Assembly: GCF_036689865.1 (NCBI RefSeq)
Contig: NZ_JBAHUQ010000014.1
Span: forward strand, 62,001 to 126,000
Length of the DNA: 64,000 nucleotides
Direction: 5' to 3'
From: Magnetococcus sp. PR-3
GTDB taxonomy: Bacteria; Pseudomonadota; Magnetococcia; Magnetococcales; Magnetococcaceae
Part shown: piece after piece, positions 25,698 through 35,378 of the stretch
Layout: the number at the start of each line of letters is the position of its first letter
How positions within the stretch are numbered: position 1 is the stretch's first letter
Position numbers and translations under genes: made by a program
The notes under the pieces: model-generated
Told to the model about the DNA's origin: nothing
The model's input: the letters and a program-made list of their open reading frames with translations, nothing else
Database searches by the model: none

Positions 25698-26276
25698 ATG
25701 GCCAAGTTAACCGCACGGGAACGCTTGATTGAAGCCGCCTTAACACTTTTTTACCGAGAAGGCTTTCATGCTACGGGTATTGAGCGGGTGTTGCTTGAGG
25801 CTGGTGTCTCTAAAATGACCCTATATCGTCATTTTCAATCGAAGGAAGATCTGATTCTAGCGGCTCTCAGGCGGCGGGATGAGCGGTTTCGGGTGTGGTT
25901 AATCCGTGCCATCAAAGCCTATAAGGGGGATGCTAGATCGCGACTGCTTGGAATGTTTGATGCCCTTGATGCTTGGTTTCATGGAGATGGTCCCGGCCAG
26001 TTACCTTTTTGTGGCTGTATGTTTATTCATGCTGCAGGAGAGTATGGTGAACTGAGTTCTCCTATCCACACGTTGGCCGCCGAGCATAAGCGTCTTGTTT
26101 TGGAAGATCTGCGTCTATTGGTCGCTGAAGCTGGATTGCCGCTCTCTTTTGCTGAGCAGTTGGCTCTGCTCAAAGAGGGGGCGATTGTGAGCGCATCAGT
26201 TACCGGCGATTTGTCCAGTGCCTTGCGGGCGAAGCAGATGGCAGAAGTACTGTTTTTGCAAGAAGAGCGTAGATGA
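25698..26276 (+). CDS. TetR/AcrR-family transcriptional regulator
   Basis: 192 residues, GAGGG before ATG 25698. The N-terminal helix-turn-helix is typical: RERLIEAALTLFYREGFHATGIERVLLEAGVSKMTLYRHFQSKEDLI. The C-terminal ligand-binding region is all helical, with PFCGCMFIHAAGEYGE near residue 105, where two Cys sit close together and could be redox- or electrophile-sensitive (inference). It is divergent from the HPP membrane protein gene, with operator-like repeats in the shared region, so it probably represses that gene and itself. Confidence 0.92.
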   Translation: MAKLTARERLIEAALTLFYREGFHATGIERVLLEAGVSKMTLYRHFQSKEDLILAALRRRDERFRVWLIRAIKAYKGDARSRLLGMFDALDAWFHGDGPGQLPFCGCMFIHAAGEYGELSSPIHTLAAEHKRLVLEDLRLLVAEAGLPLSFAEQLALLKEGAIVSASVTGDLSSALRAKQMAEVLFLQEERR

Positions 26277-26476
26277 GGGAAAGAGGGGGGGCTATTTAAC
26301 GGTTGGTTGGAGGGGGGAGGAGCCCGTTTATCTCTGTATGGCCGTTAAGTGATAGATGAGCCGATACCAAAAGGGGGGGGCGCTAAGGTGCTGTTTGGTA
26401 CAGATTGGCCTTGTGGTTGTTTTCTGCAAGGGCTCGATCCATACAAATGTTGGCGCGTTGCTGAGCTGGGGAGGGT

Positions 26477-27304
26477 TTAGTGGCCTCGGGGATTGAAGGC
26501 AGATTTTTTAGCGAGCTTTTTATAGAGGCGCCGTTCTGCATTGTTTAGCTGCTTGGGGACCGCAATATTCAGTCGCAAATATAGATCACCACTCTGACCA
26601 AAGCCGGGTTTAGGAAAACCTTTGCCTCTTACCCGAATAAGTTGCCCTGAGCTGGAGCCTTCTGGAATGTGGACGCGAATGATGCCACCCAGCGATTTAA
26701 ACTGTACGGGCTCGCCTAAAGCGGCTTCCCAGGGAGAGAGGGTTAAGCTGCTGTAGAGATCGTAGCCATCCAGTTGAAAGTGGGGGTGGGGGGGGATCTC
26801 AACGGTAAAAATAATATCCCCACCACTGATCTCTTTAACGATGTTGGGGCGTATCTGATTGTATACCCGGACTTTATCCCCATTCACCACACCTTTAGGG
26901 ATCTGTACTTGAATGGTACGGAAGCCCCCAAGCTCTTTCATGTTCAGGCGTACTTGGTGAATTTCACCGCGGTTGGCCACCTCTAGCGGTACAATCAGTT
27001 TAGCCTCAACATGGTGAGGCCTGCCTTTAATATTCTGGTTGCTGCGGTGGGCGCGGTTTTGCGGGTGCTGTGGGCTTTTGTGGGGCCATATTGGGCGCTG
27101 ACTGCGGTCATAATGTGCCCGCTTATGGGGGTCCTTCAGAACATCATAGGCTTCGCCCAATGCTTTAAACAGGCTTTCCGCCTGGGGCATGGGGCTAACG
27201 TCGGGATGGTACTGGCGGGCCAGACGGCGATAAGCATTGCGTATCTGCGCCTGGGTCGCGGTACGGGGTACGTTAAGCCTTCTGTAGAAATCCTGTTCCA
27301 TCAT
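26477..27304 (-). CDS. DnaJ-like co-chaperone, CbpA type
   Basis: About 275 residues. An N-terminal J domain (DFYRRLNVPRTATQAQIRNAYR) has the HPD motif (RQYHPDVSPM) that stimulates DnaK ATPase. A basic Pro/His/Asn-rich linker follows, then the two beta-barrel substrate-binding domains of DnaJ C (EAKLIVPLEVANRGEIHQV, PHPHFQLDGYDLYSSL, SSGQLIRVRGKGFPKPG). There is no Cys-rich zinc region, which makes it CbpA/class II like. The start is uncertain: ATG 27304 (MMEQDFY) gives a normal J-domain N-terminus, while a GTG at 27337 has a GGGAG upstream and would add eleven residues. The gene appears solitary. Confidence 0.9.
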   Translation of the reverse strand: MMEQDFYRRLNVPRTATQAQIRNAYRRLARQYHPDVSPMPQAESLFKALGEAYDVLKDPHKRAHYDRSQRPIWPHKSPQHPQNRAHRSNQNIKGRPHHVEAKLIVPLEVANRGEIHQVRLNMKELGGFRTIQVQIPKGVVNGDKVRVYNQIRPNIVKEISGGDIIFTVEIPPHPHFQLDGYDLYSSLTLSPWEAALGEPVQFKSLGGIIRVHIPEGSSSGQLIRVRGKGFPKPGFGQSGDLYLRLNIAVPKQLNNAERRLYKKLAKKSAFNPRGH

Positions 27305-27436
27305 TGCCAAGCTGCCTGAAAAAGTCTGTGCATCCACTCCCGATGTTTGGGGAGCTGCAAGAACTTAATCTGCAAAGCCTAGGCCAAGCAGGGGGCTCTG
27401 CTTGGTAAAGCTGCTTAAGCGTTGGCCCGTAAAGGG

Positions 27437-30400
27437 TTAGATGAGTGTCGTTAAGGCCATGCGTACCTCAGACAAGCGCGCCTTATCGTCGTGCCACTGG
27501 CGGTTTTTTAACACAAGGGTGCGGCTGGTCTGGTCCAAACGGGCATTACCTACCTCTCTTTGAACCATGGCAATCAGACGTGGGATCTCAACGGTAAAGA
27601 CTTCATCAAACTGGAAGGTACCACCTTTGGGGCCTGCATCCAGCTTGGTGATGCGAAGTTTGACACAGAGACGTTTGATCTCCATAACCGACAGTAGGTG
27701 ATCGACCGTTGAGGGCATTGGGCCAAAGCGATCGGCCAGTTCAATACGCATCTCTTCCAGCTCTTCATGGCTGTGCAGCTCTGCAATGCGTTTGTAAAGC
27801 GTCAGACGTTGATGAACATCCCCCACATAATCTTCAGGGATATAGGTTGAGAGGTGCAGGTTGATGTTGGGTACTACAGGGGCCGGCCCCTCTTCGGCAA
27901 CGGGTGCGGCTTTACGCCCAGGAACAGGGGCTTCCAGGCCAGCAGCCCGTGCCGCTTTAAGAGTATCCACCGCTTCACGCAGCATTTGGTTGTAAAGCTC
28001 AAAGCCCACCTCTTTGATCTGCCCGGACTGTTCATCCCCCAGTATGTTGCCTGCACCACGAATTTCTAAATCATGAGTGGCCAACATAAAGCCAGCACCT
28101 AGTTCGCCCAGGCTCTCCAGGGCATCCAGGCGTTTTTCAGCATCTTTGGTCAAGCGGCGTCGGTGGGGTACCAGCATGTAAGCATAAGCTCTGTGCTTGC
28201 TGCGTCCGACCCGGCCACGGAGCTGGTGCAACTGGGCGAGACCAAATTTATCAGCCCGATCAATAATAATGGTATTGGCTGTGGGTATATCGACCCCATT
28301 TTCTACGATGGTAGTGCAGACCAGAATGTTGAAAGTTTGACGGTAAAAATCCATCATCACTTTTTCCAACTGGTTTTCCCGCATCTGACCGTGGGCGACA
28401 CCAACCCGGCCCTCTGGTACCAGCTCGGCAATCTCCTGAGCTTTGCGCTCAATATCTTGAACCTGGTTGTGAACATAGAAGATCTGACCACCCCGGTAGA
28501 GCTCCCGCAAAATGGCTTCACGCACCTGCTGTTTATCATAGTGGGTAATGATGGTACGAATGGCCAGCCGGTCTGCCGGGGGGGAGGCGATAATGCTGAT
28601 ATCCCTGACACCCGCCATGGCCATGTTCAAGGTACGGGGGATGGGGGTTGCGGTCAGGGTTAGGATATCCAGTGTGGCACGCAGGTTTTTAATGCGTTCC
28701 TTGTGGGTCACGCCAAAGCGCTGCTCCTCATCAACCACCAGAAGTCCGAGATCCTTGAACTTAAGATCTGTTTGTAAAAGGCGGTGGGTACCAACAATGA
28801 CATCCACCTGTCCTTTATTGATCGCTTCAATGGTGGCTTTTTGCTCTTTTGGGGTTCTAAAACGGGAGAGAATATCGACCCGGAGTGGGTAGCTGGCCAG
28901 TCGTTTGGCAAAGTTCTCGTAGTGTTGCTGAGCCAAAATGGTTGTGGGCACTAAAATAGCGACCTGTTTGCCATCCATCGCGGCCCGGAAGGTAGCCCTT
29001 AAGGCGACCTCTGTTTTACCAAAACCAACATCACCACAAACCAGACGATCCATGGCTTTGGTTGAGGCCATATCATCCAAAACAGCCTCAATCGCTTTGG
29101 CTTGGTCCACCGTCTCTTCAAAGGGAAAAGCGCTGGCGAACTCCTGATACAAAGCGTCTGGGCCAGAGTAAACGACCCCCTTGGTGGCCTCTCTTTGGGC
29201 TTGAATGGCCACCAGTTCTTCGGCCATATCCAGAATTTTTTTGCGGGCCTTGGCGCGGGTTTTAGCCCAGCGTTTACCGCCCAGTTTGTCCAGTTGAACC
29301 TCTTCACCTGAAGAGTGCTTGCCCACACGATCTAGGTTCTCTACCGGCACATAGAGCTTATCGCCACCATGGTAGATGATCAGTAGAAAATCATTTTTTA
29401 GCTGGCCAACCTCTAGGGAGGTCAAACCACCAAAACGACCGACACCATGGTCGGCGTGGACCACCGCATCCCCTTCACTAAGGTCTGCAAAGCTTGCTAT
29501 GAGCTGGTCCAGGTAGCGGCGGCTCATCTGGCGGCGGCGAATGCGTACCCCAAAAACATTGTCCTCACTGATCAGCACCACATTATGGTCAGGGTGCTCA
29601 AAGCCATCCGTTACATCCCCTAGCAACAGCAGGGGTTGTGTTGAGCCCTCTTTGATCAGTTCTGGCCAACCGCCACCATCTATGGCGCTAATTTTATGGT
29701 CCGCCAACAGTTCACGCATACGTTCGCGCTGGCCAATGGTCCGGGAGACAAAGCCAATCCGGCGGTTCTCCTGCTGCCATGACACAATCTGTTTGCTTAG
29801 GCGGTCCATGACCGTTGCGGTAGCTTTTTTCTCATCCTGTTGGCTGTTATCAACCCCTTCTAGGCCTTGTTGAATGGGGGGGATCGGATGCAAGCCAGGA
29901 TCTGTCGGGCGCTTAGCTTGAGTGTCTTGAATGAGCTGTGGGTGCGGTTTTAAGCAGCTATTAAGCTCTCGTTGATCCAGATAGAGGGTTTGACGGGCAA
30001 TGCAGCGCATGGAGCTGCCATCGTAGCCATTTTCGCCCCCTTGTCCCGCCCGAAAGGCGATTTGATGTTGATCTTCAATCTCTCTGGCGCGCTCTTCAAT
30101 CTGTTCCTGAACATCCGCCTCCATCAGGAATAGGCTCTGGTCAGGCAGATAATCAAACAGGGTATTTAGCTCAGGATAAAAGAGAGGAAGATACTGCTCC
30201 ATGCCTTGGTGGGTGTGGCCGTGGGTGATCTCTTTATAAATGAGATCCTCCGCCGCATAGCCACCAAAGATCTCACGGTAACCCGTACGGAAGCAGCTAA
30301 TGGTATCTGCATTAAGAATGACTTCCCGTACAGGCAGTACCTCTACAGACGGAATGGGGTCCAAGGATCGCTGATTGGTGGGATCAAACAGGCGGATGTT

Positions 30401-31033
30401 ATCTACCTCATCCCCAAACAGCTCAACACGGACCGGCTCTTCACGTCCGGGAGGAAAAAAGTCAATCAACCCCCCGCGTGCGGCAAACTCGCCTGGTTCA
30501 GAAACCTGAGAGACCGGGTTGTAACCAGAACGGGTCAGTAGTTCCCTAAATTCCGGTAGGTTAAGCTGATCACCAATAGAGAACGCAAAACCATAGCGGG
30601 CCAGAACCGATTTAGGCATCAGCCGCTGCATCATGGCTGCAGGGGTGGTGATCACCACCGTTCGGCTATCTCCTGTATCGCTCTCTGTACTAATAGGTCC
30701 CGTGCCTGCCAGCCCCAGTAAGCGAGAGAGGGTCGCGAGACGATCCCCAACCAATGGGCCGTAGGGAGAGAGGGGCTCAAAGGGGAGTGTTTCCCAGGCG
30801 GGAAAGGGTAGGATGTGCAGACCCTGTTTCTCACCAAAAAAAAGCAGCTCTCGAGCGATGGCTTCAGCCCGTTGAACCTTACCTGTCACCAGTACCACAG
30901 GTGCAGGTTGGGCAATCGCTAAAGAGGTCGCCAGCCAACTGGAGCTCCCCGAGGTCAGACCCGGTAGGGGGAGAGGGCTTTTACGGCCTTGTAGCTTTTC
31001 TAGAAGTTTTTGCGCTGCTATTAGATTGGTCAC
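27437..31033 (-). CDS. mfd: Transcription-repair coupling factor Mfd
   Basis: 1198 residues, slightly longer than E. coli Mfd. It has the UvrB-homology N-terminal domains (LPFPAWETLPFEPLSP), the RNA-polymerase-interaction domain (EGDAVVHADHGVGRFGGL) and a RecG-like translocase with CGDVGFGKTEVALRA (Walker A), DEEQRFGVTHKE, TLTATPIPRTL, and QLRGRVGRSKHRAYAY. The C-terminal domain with IRGAGNILGDEQSG-type motif is complete. Mfd removes stalled RNA polymerase and recruits UvrA. The residues 335-415 region contains a polar insert (KRPTDPGLHPIPPIQQG...) not typical of the family. GTG start; no strong ribosome site. Confidence 0.97.
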   Translation of the reverse strand: MTNLIAAQKLLEKLQGRKSPLPLPGLTSGSSSWLATSLAIAQPAPVVLVTGKVQRAEAIARELLFFGEKQGLHILPFPAWETLPFEPLSPYGPLVGDRLATLSRLLGLAGTGPISTESDTGDSRTVVITTPAAMMQRLMPKSVLARYGFAFSIGDQLNLPEFRELLTRSGYNPVSQVSEPGEFAARGGLIDFFPPGREEPVRVELFGDEVDNIRLFDPTNQRSLDPIPSVEVLPVREVILNADTISCFRTGYREIFGGYAAEDLIYKEITHGHTHQGMEQYLPLFYPELNTLFDYLPDQSLFLMEADVQEQIEERAREIEDQHQIAFRAGQGGENGYDGSSMRCIARQTLYLDQRELNSCLKPHPQLIQDTQAKRPTDPGLHPIPPIQQGLEGVDNSQQDEKKATATVMDRLSKQIVSWQQENRRIGFVSRTIGQRERMRELLADHKISAIDGGGWPELIKEGSTQPLLLLGDVTDGFEHPDHNVVLISEDNVFGVRIRRRQMSRRYLDQLIASFADLSEGDAVVHADHGVGRFGGLTSLEVGQLKNDFLLIIYHGGDKLYVPVENLDRVGKHSSGEEVQLDKLGGKRWAKTRAKARKKILDMAEELVAIQAQREATKGVVYSGPDALYQEFASAFPFEETVDQAKAIEAVLDDMASTKAMDRLVCGDVGFGKTEVALRATFRAAMDGKQVAILVPTTILAQQHYENFAKRLASYPLRVDILSRFRTPKEQKATIEAINKGQVDVIVGTHRLLQTDLKFKDLGLLVVDEEQRFGVTHKERIKNLRATLDILTLTATPIPRTLNMAMAGVRDISIIASPPADRLAIRTIITHYDKQQVREAILRELYRGGQIFYVHNQVQDIERKAQEIAELVPEGRVGVAHGQMRENQLEKVMMDFYRQTFNILVCTTIVENGVDIPTANTIIIDRADKFGLAQLHQLRGRVGRSKHRAYAYMLVPHRRRLTKDAEKRLDALESLGELGAGFMLATHDLEIRGAGNILGDEQSGQIKEVGFELYNQMLREAVDTLKAARAAGLEAPVPGRKAAPVAEEGPAPVVPNINLHLSTYIPEDYVGDVHQRLTLYKRIAELHSHEELEEMRIELADRFGPMPSTVDHLLSVMEIKRLCVKLRITKLDAGPKGGTFQFDEVFTVEIPRLIAMVQREVGNARLDQTSRTLVLKNRQWHDDKARLSEVRMALTTLI

Positions 31034-31140
31034 GGCATTTCATCTTGGATGGGGGGCTTCGAATAAACGGTAGATTATCCCGTAGCATGGGGTGCTTGGA
31101 AAGGAAAAAACCAAATTATAAAAAGATGTTGCCCTAGCCA

Positions 31141-31172
31141 AAAAAGGGGGGGCAAAGAGCCCCCCCTTTTTT
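31141..31172 (-). terminator. Rho-independent terminator after the cytidylate-kinase-like pair
   Basis: Stem AAAAAGGGGGGGC / GCCCCCCCTTTTTT with an AAAGA loop. It starts 27 bp after the stop of the gene at 31199-31885 on the minus strand, and is shared with the upstream side of mfd. Confidence 0.88.
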
Positions 31173-31198
31173 GGGGTAGATCAAAGGCATATCATGCT

Positions 31199-31885
31199 CT
31201 ATTTGGGCATGATAAAGCCCATTTCACGCATACCTTTTTCAACTAACTCAACAGTGGCTTGGGCCTTGAATAGATCGGTATTAACCACCATATCGTAGTA
31301 GTTGTGGCGGCCACTGTGGTTTTGATAAAGGTTCTCTACAAACTCTTGGCGCTCACGATCTGTTTGCACCACCAGTTTTTCAGCCTTTTTTTGCTTAATG
31401 TTCTCACGCTTGGCCACCCGCTCGGCACAGTGGTGTAGGGAGCCTTCGACCCGTAAACGGAACACTTTGTGTTTTTGGCTTAAGAGTAAATGGGCACCAC
31501 GACCAACAATAACCCCGCCTTGGGGGGCGATGCTCATGATCACCTTAACCATATAGTAGTTAAAGGTATCTTTGCTGGTGGACTTACCTGTAAACATTGA
31601 GGTAACCCACTCTGCCATAACGCCTGAGGTACGTTCATCCAGTCGTTTGGTCAGGTAGGGGTCGGACTTAGCCTGTTTGGTTACTTCCGTAATCAGCTCT
31701 TTGTCGTAGAGAGGGACCTGTAAAGATTCCGCCAAACGGGCTGCGATCTTATGACCATTGGCCCCCAAACCGCGGGAGACCGTAACCAGGGGAACGGCAG
31801 GGGCAGCTTCATCATTATGGGTGTCATGATAAATTTTAGCACCCATGATGGATTGTAGAAGGGTTTGTGTCCGTGCGTCATTCAT
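31199..31885 (-). CDS. Cytidylate-kinase-like family protein (copy 2 of tandem pair)
   Basis: 228 residues, start MNDARTQTLL with GGAGGA upstream. The nucleotide-kinase fold is visible: a P-loop-like VTVSRGLGANGHKIAARLAESL near residue 34, LYDKELI, and VIVGRGAHLLL with the Arg of the GRGA motif. This is the cytidylate-kinase-like family found in many bacteria, with homology to Cmk but unproved substrate. It follows a paralogue (31903-32589) by 17 bp on the same strand, so the two arose by tandem duplication and are cotranscribed. This copy keeps the family motifs better than its neighbour. Activity as a nucleotide kinase is plausible, not shown. Confidence 0.82.
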   Translation of the reverse strand: MNDARTQTLLQSIMGAKIYHDTHNDEAAPAVPLVTVSRGLGANGHKIAARLAESLQVPLYDKELITEVTKQAKSDPYLTKRLDERTSGVMAEWVTSMFTGKSTSKDTFNYYMVKVIMSIAPQGGVIVGRGAHLLLSQKHKVFRLRVEGSLHHCAERVAKRENIKQKKAEKLVVQTDRERQEFVENLYQNHSGRHNYYDMVVNTDLFKAQATVELVEKGMREMGFIMPK

Positions 31886-31902
31886 GCTGTCCTCCTCCCT
31901 CG

Positions 31903-32589
31903 TTACTTGTTGTCGTCGCAGAGCTTGCTGGGAATTTTATGCCCAGCATGACACATGGCTTCTAGAGCCAGATTGCTCATCTGCTCCGGTGAGAAGGTTT
32001 CTGCACTAAGTACCAGGTCATAATAGCTGGCATCTGTCGGAAAGCGGTCGTAGATCTCTTTAACAAACTTAATCCGCTCTCGGTCCACACGGGCACACAT
32101 TTTTTCTGCGGCCTTGCTGTTGATGCCTGTCTCTTTAGAGATAAGGCCAGAACAGTACTCAGGTCCAGCTTCAATCTTAAGACGGAATACCTGTCGGTCT
32201 GAAAGGATCAGGTGGGCACCCATGCCTATAATAACCCCGCCTTTGGCGCTGATACCCATAATGGCTTTTACCAGATGTAGGTATGAGATGGCGCCCTTTT
32301 TACGTCTTTTTTTCATGAAGGGGTTCAGCCAACCCTTTACTTTACCGGGCATCAGTTCATCCAACCGGTCATGTAGGGCTTGACTGTTTTCAGCCTCCTC
32401 CACAATGCGTTGCATCAAAGGGGGGTCAAAACACTGAACTTCAAGGGTTTTGGCTAGGCGTTTGGCCACATCTTCAGCGCCAGCACCATATTCACCAGAT
32501 ATGGCAATAAGCGGAGGCGGGTTTTTTTTGGCGGCCTTTTTCTTGCCACCTCCCTTGAAAAACTGCTCCTTGATAATCGCATGTGGCAT
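31903..32589 (-). CDS. Cytidylate-kinase-like family protein (diverged copy 1)
   Basis: 228 residues from ATG 32589, with a strong GAGGAGG. A basic N-terminal tail (KGGGKKKAAKKN) precedes a P-loop-like IAISGEYGAGAEDVAKRLAKTL. The body aligns along its length with the downstream paralogue (VIIGMGAHLIL vs VIVGRGAHLLL; RERIKFVKEIYDRF vs RERQEFVENLYQNH). The Arg in the GRGA motif is replaced by Met, and the glycine-loop residues differ, so this copy may have lost catalysis and act as a regulatory or heteromeric partner (inference). The pair may form a heterodimer. First gene of a two-gene operon. Confidence 0.8.
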   Translation of the reverse strand: MPHAIIKEQFFKGGGKKKAAKKNPPPLIAISGEYGAGAEDVAKRLAKTLEVQCFDPPLMQRIVEEAENSQALHDRLDELMPGKVKGWLNPFMKKRRKKGAISYLHLVKAIMGISAKGGVIIGMGAHLILSDRQVFRLKIEAGPEYCSGLISKETGINSKAAEKMCARVDRERIKFVKEIYDRFPTDASYYDLVLSAETFSPEQMSNLALEAMCHAGHKIPSKLCDDNK

Positions 32590-32821
32590 TTGTGGCCTCC
32601 TCGGCATTGAAAGGGTTCACGATGGTGAACGATTAGCCCACAAGAGTTTTAATAAACTCTGTCGTTGTTATTGGACTGCAACACCTACTATTTACTTTAA
32701 ACTATACGCCTTTTTGTGGGGTGTGTGAATCTTTGTGTGGATAAAATTTTTAAATGGATCCCCCTTTGGCCTTTTGTTGCGCGAACCGTGTGCTAAATTG
32801 GTTCGGTATCTCCCAGGAGAA

Positions 32822-35368
32822 ATGAGGCGTTACGCCCGTGAATCTTATCATTTACGGCTGATGAGGTGTTTTTTGGCCAAGTTTGATGAAAAACCAGAGC
32901 AGGCCCAAAAGCAGAGAGATTCCGATTTGGAAACGGCATCCTCTACACAGGATTTTGGTCACTGCTATCAGACCATGCTGGGGTCTGGCATGCAGGGGCT
33001 CTGTCTCATTGATAAAGCTCGGCAGATTGTGCACGCCAATGAAATCTTTGCTTACTGGTTGCGGGTGAATGATCCCGTCTTACTGGGTACCTCTATTACC
33101 CAGTGGGTGGATTTGGGGGAGCGAGAGAGGTTGGATGCCTTCCTGATTGATGTCGACCAGGATGGGCGTGGTGAACAGACCTTAAACTTGGTACGCGGCT
33201 TTGGGCGGCGTGGCCGGATGGTGCGGATGCTCGGAACCCGCTTGGAACAGCTTAATGGTCAACCCGGCATTGGTTTAACCATGATTGATGTTTCCGATCA
33301 GCGTGAAGTGTGTCAGCAGCTGAGCCAGGATGTGACCACCTATCGCAATATTGCCAACTTTACCCATGACTGGGAGTCTTGGTTTGATGCTGAAGGCCAC
33401 GTCAAGTGGATCAATCCTGCTGTACAGCGGGTGACAGGCTACACCATTACCCGTTGCATGCAGATGCAGAGCTATCCCCAAGATCTCTTTCATGCCGATG
33501 ATCGTTTGGCGCTCTCACAATTAATGAAAGAGGGTAGAGCTGGGGCGGTTGCGCATGATGTTTCCTTAAGGGTCAAGCATCGGGAGGGGGATCTGCGTTG
33601 GGTCTCTTTGAGCTTACAGCCGATGTTGACCGATAGCGGCGAGAAGTTGGGCTTTCGTACCAGCATCCGTGATATCTCAGAACGACGCGAGGCTGAGCGC
33701 GCACTGGAGGCGGCCAAGCGGGCTGCCGAAATGGCCAGCAAAGCCAAAAGCCGTTTTCTCTCTACCATGAGCCATGAAATCCGTACCCCTATGACGGCTA
33801 TTCTTGGTGTGGCTGAGCTTATGTCCAGCTCTCAGTTGGACCGGACGCAACGGGAGCATGTGAGTATTATTCGCCGCTCTGGCGATGCCTTGTTGGACCT
33901 GATTGACGATATTCTGGTCATCAGCCAAAGCGAAGGTGGGCAAACTGATGAAAAACAGGTGGTCTTTGAAATTGACCATTTGTTGGAGTCGGTGATGGAT
34001 ATGGTCAGTTATCGGGCAACTAAAAAGGGTTTGAAACTGCTGACCCATGTTGCAGCCTCTGTGCCGGTGCGGGTCAAAGGAGACCCTGTACGCTTACGGC
34101 AGGTGCTGATTAATCTGGTTGGTAATGCCATTAAGTTTAGTGAACAGGGTGAGGTTGTTATCAATGTTCGCCCTGGTAACCGTGCAGGCAGTGACCGTTT
34201 GGATTACCGCTTTAGTGTCTCCGATAACGGTATTGGTATTCCCCCCGCACAACGTGAGGCGATTTTTGATGCCTTCTCCCAGGTCGATGATTCTGAAACC
34301 CGCCGCTTTGGGGGGACCGGTTTGGGGCTGACCATCTGTCGTCGCCTTGTCAACCTGATGGGAGGGCAGCTGGAGCTTGTGCATAGTGATCCGGGCGTGG
34401 GGTCAACCTTTGCGTTTGATATTCCATTAAAGCCGGTCTTGGAACAAGGGAACCAGTCTGTTTTAGATTTTGATAATGCCATCCTTAAAGAGCGGCGTGT
34501 GGTGGTCTATAGCCATGGTGAGACGTTGCGTCAGATGATCCAGGAGATGTTGATTCCTGAAGGCGTACACTGTACCGCAGTCAGTGATCATGATGAGTTG
34601 GCTCAGCTGATGGATGTCATCCATGAAGTGGATGCTGATGGCCAGGATGGTTTGTGCGACATGCTGCTGCTGGATGCGGAAGAGCCATTTCCTGGTATGG
34701 ATGTGGTCAGTTATGCCACAGAGCTTAAACAGCGTCAGACATTTCACCAGTTGAGTTTTGTTATCCTCGGTTTGGACCCCAGCCCTAAAGAGCGTTTTGC
34801 TTTATGTCAGGCCGGTATTGATTATGTTCCCCCCCCACTTAAACGTAGAGCCATACTCAAAACTCTAGCGGGTTTACTGGCTGTGCCAGGGAAAAAGCCG
34901 TTGGATGGGGCTTGTGAGAGCTTATCTCAAGGGACGCATCATCAAGAAGGTAAGGAGGGGGCCTCCTTACGTATTTTATTGGCGGAAGATGATCCAGACA
35001 GCTGTTATGTAATTCAGAGTTTTCTTAAGGATGCCCATTGCCACTTGGAGGTTGTCACAGATGGTGAACAGGCGCTGAAACGTTTTCAAGAAGGGACGGA
35101 TGATCCGCTAGGCAAGGCGTTGCCGTTTGATCTGATTATTATGGATGCTCAAATGCCGGTTATGGATGGGTACACCGCGGTCCACCGTATTCGCAGTTGG
35201 GAACGTGAACAGCAGCGTAGCCCGGTTAAAATTTTGGCCATCTCTGCCCATGGGGGTAAGGAAGGGCGTTTGACCAGTCTACGTAACGGATGTGATGGTC
35301 ATTTGAGCAAGCCCCTGACCCAGCGGGATCTGTTAGCACATATTGATTTTCTCAGTCACCGTATTTAG
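32822..35368 (+). CDS. Cytosolic hybrid histidine kinase (PAS-PAS-HisKA-HATPase-REC'-REC)
   Basis: About 848 residues from ATG 32822. Two PAS domains come first (residues ~50-165 and ~170-295; the second has WESWFDAEGHVKWINPAVQR). The kinase core has the phospho-His near residue 318 in MSHEIRTPMTA, with NLVGNAIKFSEQG, DNGIGIP and GTGLGLTICRR. A degenerate receiver follows (~555-690, MLLLDAEEPFPG in place of the usual phospho-site), then an intact receiver with Asp775 in LIIMDAQMPVMDG and the Lys in HLSKPLTQ. No membrane segment is seen. A GTG at 32735 would extend the protein; AGGAGA sits very close to the 32822 start. It overlaps the following methyltransferase region only marginally. Confidence 0.9.
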   Translation: MRRYARESYHLRLMRCFLAKFDEKPEQAQKQRDSDLETASSTQDFGHCYQTMLGSGMQGLCLIDKARQIVHANEIFAYWLRVNDPVLLGTSITQWVDLGERERLDAFLIDVDQDGRGEQTLNLVRGFGRRGRMVRMLGTRLEQLNGQPGIGLTMIDVSDQREVCQQLSQDVTTYRNIANFTHDWESWFDAEGHVKWINPAVQRVTGYTITRCMQMQSYPQDLFHADDRLALSQLMKEGRAGAVAHDVSLRVKHREGDLRWVSLSLQPMLTDSGEKLGFRTSIRDISERREAERALEAAKRAAEMASKAKSRFLSTMSHEIRTPMTAILGVAELMSSSQLDRTQREHVSIIRRSGDALLDLIDDILVISQSEGGQTDEKQVVFEIDHLLESVMDMVSYRATKKGLKLLTHVAASVPVRVKGDPVRLRQVLINLVGNAIKFSEQGEVVINVRPGNRAGSDRLDYRFSVSDNGIGIPPAQREAIFDAFSQVDDSETRRFGGTGLGLTICRRLVNLMGGQLELVHSDPGVGSTFAFDIPLKPVLEQGNQSVLDFDNAILKERRVVVYSHGETLRQMIQEMLIPEGVHCTAVSDHDELAQLMDVIHEVDADGQDGLCDMLLLDAEEPFPGMDVVSYATELKQRQTFHQLSFVILGLDPSPKERFALCQAGIDYVPPPLKRRAILKTLAGLLAVPGKKPLDGACESLSQGTHHQEGKEGASLRILLAEDDPDSCYVIQSFLKDAHCHLEVVTDGEQALKRFQEGTDDPLGKALPFDLIIMDAQMPVMDGYTAVHRIRSWEREQQRSPVKILAISAHGGKEGRLTSLRNGCDGHLSKPLTQRDLLAHIDFLSHRI

Positions 35369-35378
35369 GAAGCAGCTT

